A DNA stretch of 34,818 bases from Verrucomicrobiaceae bacterium. Its GTDB lineage: Bacteria > Verrucomicrobiota > Verrucomicrobiia > Verrucomicrobiales > Verrucomicrobiaceae. The position numbers were made by a program, and so were the translations under genes. Shown piece by piece: positions 33,807-34,818 of this stretch. Location: NCBI GenBank assembly GCA_027490195.1, contig JAIXYN010000038.1, forward strand, positions 1 through 34,818, read 5' to 3'. Position 1 is the stretch's first letter, and every line of letters begins with the position of its first letter. The notes below the pieces were generated by a model. That model searched no databases. It was not told the DNA's origin and worked only from the letters and a program-made list of their open reading frames with translations.

Positions 33807-34559
33807 ATGAATCAAATTGATCTCCAAAACCGCATCGCCATTGTCACGGGCGGCGCTCGTGGCATTGGCCGCGCCATTGCCGAACGTCTGCTTGTCTCCG
33901 AGGCACGTGTCTCGCTTTGGGATGTGGATACAGCGGCGCTCGCGCAGGCTGCGTCCGATATGGGCACACCGAATGCCGTCCATACTGCGACTGTCGATCT
34001 CGCAGACCTCGCCTCCGTCCAGGCCGCTACCGCAGCCACCGTGGCCGCGTTTGGAAAGATCGACATCCTTGTGAACAATGCCGGCATCACCGGTGGCAAC
34101 GCGAAGACGTGGGAACTCGAGCCAGCCGACTGGCAGCGCGTGATGGAGATCAATCTCAACGGACCCTTCTACTGCTGTCACAGCGTGGTGCCGCATCTCA
34201 TCACTAACGGCTACGGCCGCATCGTGAACATCGCCTCCATCGCAGGAAAGGAAGGCAATCCCAATGCCGCCCACTACAGCGCTTCCAAGGCTGCTGTCAT
34301 CGCCTTGACCAAGTCTCTCGGCAAGGAACTCGCCACGGCGAACATCACCGTCAATGCCGTCACGCCTGCCGTCATCGCCACTGACATTCTCCAGCAGATG
34401 CAGCAATCGCACATCGACTACATGCTCTCAAAAATCCCGATGGGACGCTTTGGCAAGAAGGAAGAGGCCGCCGCGCTCGTGGCCTGGCTTTGCTCAGAAG
34501 ACTGCTCCTTCACTACCGGCGCCGTCTTCGATCTCTCCGGCGGCCGCGCGACGTATTGA
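33807..34559 (+). CDS. SDR family oxidoreductase (FabG-like)
   Basis: This 250-residue classical short-chain dehydrogenase has TGGARGIG at 14-21, NNAG at 90-93 and the catalytic Ser144-Tyr157-x3-Lys161. The Asp in LWDVD after strand 2 (Asp39) favours NAD(H) over NADP(H), unlike fabG at 1470. It ends TTGAVFDLSGGRATY. The substrate is unknown; sugar or hydroxy-acid oxidation are options. No enzymes of a pathway adjoin it. Confidence 0.9.
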   Translation: MNQIDLQNRIAIVTGGARGIGRAIAERLLVSEARVSLWDVDTAALAQAASDMGTPNAVHTATVDLADLASVQAATAATVAAFGKIDILVNNAGITGGNAKTWELEPADWQRVMEINLNGPFYCCHSVVPHLITNGYGRIVNIASIAGKEGNPNAAHYSASKAAVIALTKSLGKELATANITVNAVTPAVIATDILQQMQQSHIDYMLSKIPMGRFGKKEEAAALVAWLCSEDCSFTTGAVFDLSGGRATY

Positions 34560-34592
34560 TGGAGGGACGGAGTAATGGAGTGATGATTCGAT
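34560..34592 (+). repeat. Low-complexity GGAGTGATG-like spacer
   Basis: A short run of GGAGGGACGG, GGAGT and GATGATT words separates the SDR gene from the four-helix-bundle gene. Such low-complexity words are, from general knowledge, common next to S23-type genes in these phyla. Confidence 0.4.
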
Positions 34593-34818
34593 ATGAACAC
34601 TGAACGACGAAATAAGAAGCGCGGATACCAGCAGTTGCTGGTTTGGCAGGATGCTATTGAGTTGTATGGACTCGTTTTTCAGTCGTTTCGCGGTTGGCCG
34701 TTTGAGCAAAAGAAGCTGGCCTCACAATCCATTGCCTCCGCTGACTCAGTGCATCGCAACATCGCTGAAGGTTACTGTCGGAGAACGGTTCGTGAGTATC
34801 TCCAGCATCTCAATATCG
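34593..34818 (+). CDS. Four-helix bundle protein (S23-type), truncated by the window end
   Basis: The frame opens at ATG 34593 and stays open to the last base (75 codons visible). It matches the family core: KKRGYQQLLVWQDAIELYGL in the first helix, then KKLASQSIASADSVHRNIAEGY with the conserved NIAEGY, then RRTVREYLQHLNI. The first members were found in 23S rRNA intervening sequences, but most copies, as here, are free-standing; their function is poorly known. The 3' end lies outside the window. Confidence 0.88.
   Translation, partial: MNTERRNKKRGYQQLLVWQDAIELYGLVFQSFRGWPFEQKKLASQSIASADSVHRNIAEGYCRRTVREYLQHLNI

Noticed and set aside
34593..34818. 23S rRNA intervening sequence at the end of the window
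   Set aside because: No flanking rRNA sequence is visible; the S23-type gene stands free after an SDR gene.

Overview
The window looks like a chromosomal stretch of a Gram-negative bacterium of the Verrucomicrobia, most like Prosthecobacter and relatives. This is inference from content. The signs are a free-standing SWIB-domain protein (shared mainly with Chlamydiae and Verrucomicrobia), a Kdo-activation gene (so LPS), a glutaminase-STAS-cNMP fusion, paired secreted NHL-repeat proteins, a MGDG-synthase-like glycosyltransferase and many structured intergenic repeats. Most starts lack a Shine-Dalgarno sequence. No rRNA, tRNA, CRISPR array, integrase or transposase was seen.

Layout. 1-403: repeats. 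404-6544: a membrane endonuclease/exonuclease/phosphatase (EEP) protein (-), fabG (+), then sppA with a CPBP membrane protease (-) and an AsmA-like envelope protein (-). 6675-8003: gltX. 8022-11671: a small accessory island with a hypothetical protein, a 5'-truncated PIN toxin with its small partner, a DUF433 antitoxin-like gene with a collapsed toxin reading frame, and a zeta-toxin-like P-loop protein behind an unrecognised 463-residue protein. The island is bracketed by a cutA 3' remnant (8825) and intact cutA (11700). 12042-13205: an orphan PAS histidine kinase head to head with cutA.

13279-13950: a tandem array of a roughly 211-bp palindromic repeat, followed by the SWIB gene with a strong terminator, then kdsB and pyrG. 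17113-18597: a Bax inhibitor-1-like protein and a secreted hypothetical. 18937-20337: a beta-CASP metallo-beta-lactamase ribonuclease (-). 20783-21560: a second 211-bp array. 21748-26028: two NHL-repeat secreted proteins flanking the glutaminase fusion (-). 26080-26265: a single 211-bp unit. 26307-27509: tatA and a secreted EEP protein (-) with an intrinsic terminator embedded in the signal-peptide codons. 27781-30767: an operon-like run of Dabb protein, class III aminotransferase, queE and an SNase-like nuclease, ending in a hairpin terminator. 30924-32426: NUDIX hydrolase and glycosyltransferase (-). 32527-33074: two small overlapping membrane-protein genes behind a good sigma-70-like promoter. 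33075-33806: non-coding, with inverted repeats and a perfect palindromic terminator. 33807-34559: an SDR dehydrogenase. 34593-end: a truncated S23-type four-helix-bundle protein.

The core is ordinary housekeeping (fatty acid synthesis, tRNA charging, Kdo activation, CTP synthesis, protein export, queuosine). The unusual parts are three families of structured intergenic repeats (one with a compensatory stem change), the decaying toxin-antitoxin island with an unrecognised partner gene, and the terminator inside a coding sequence.
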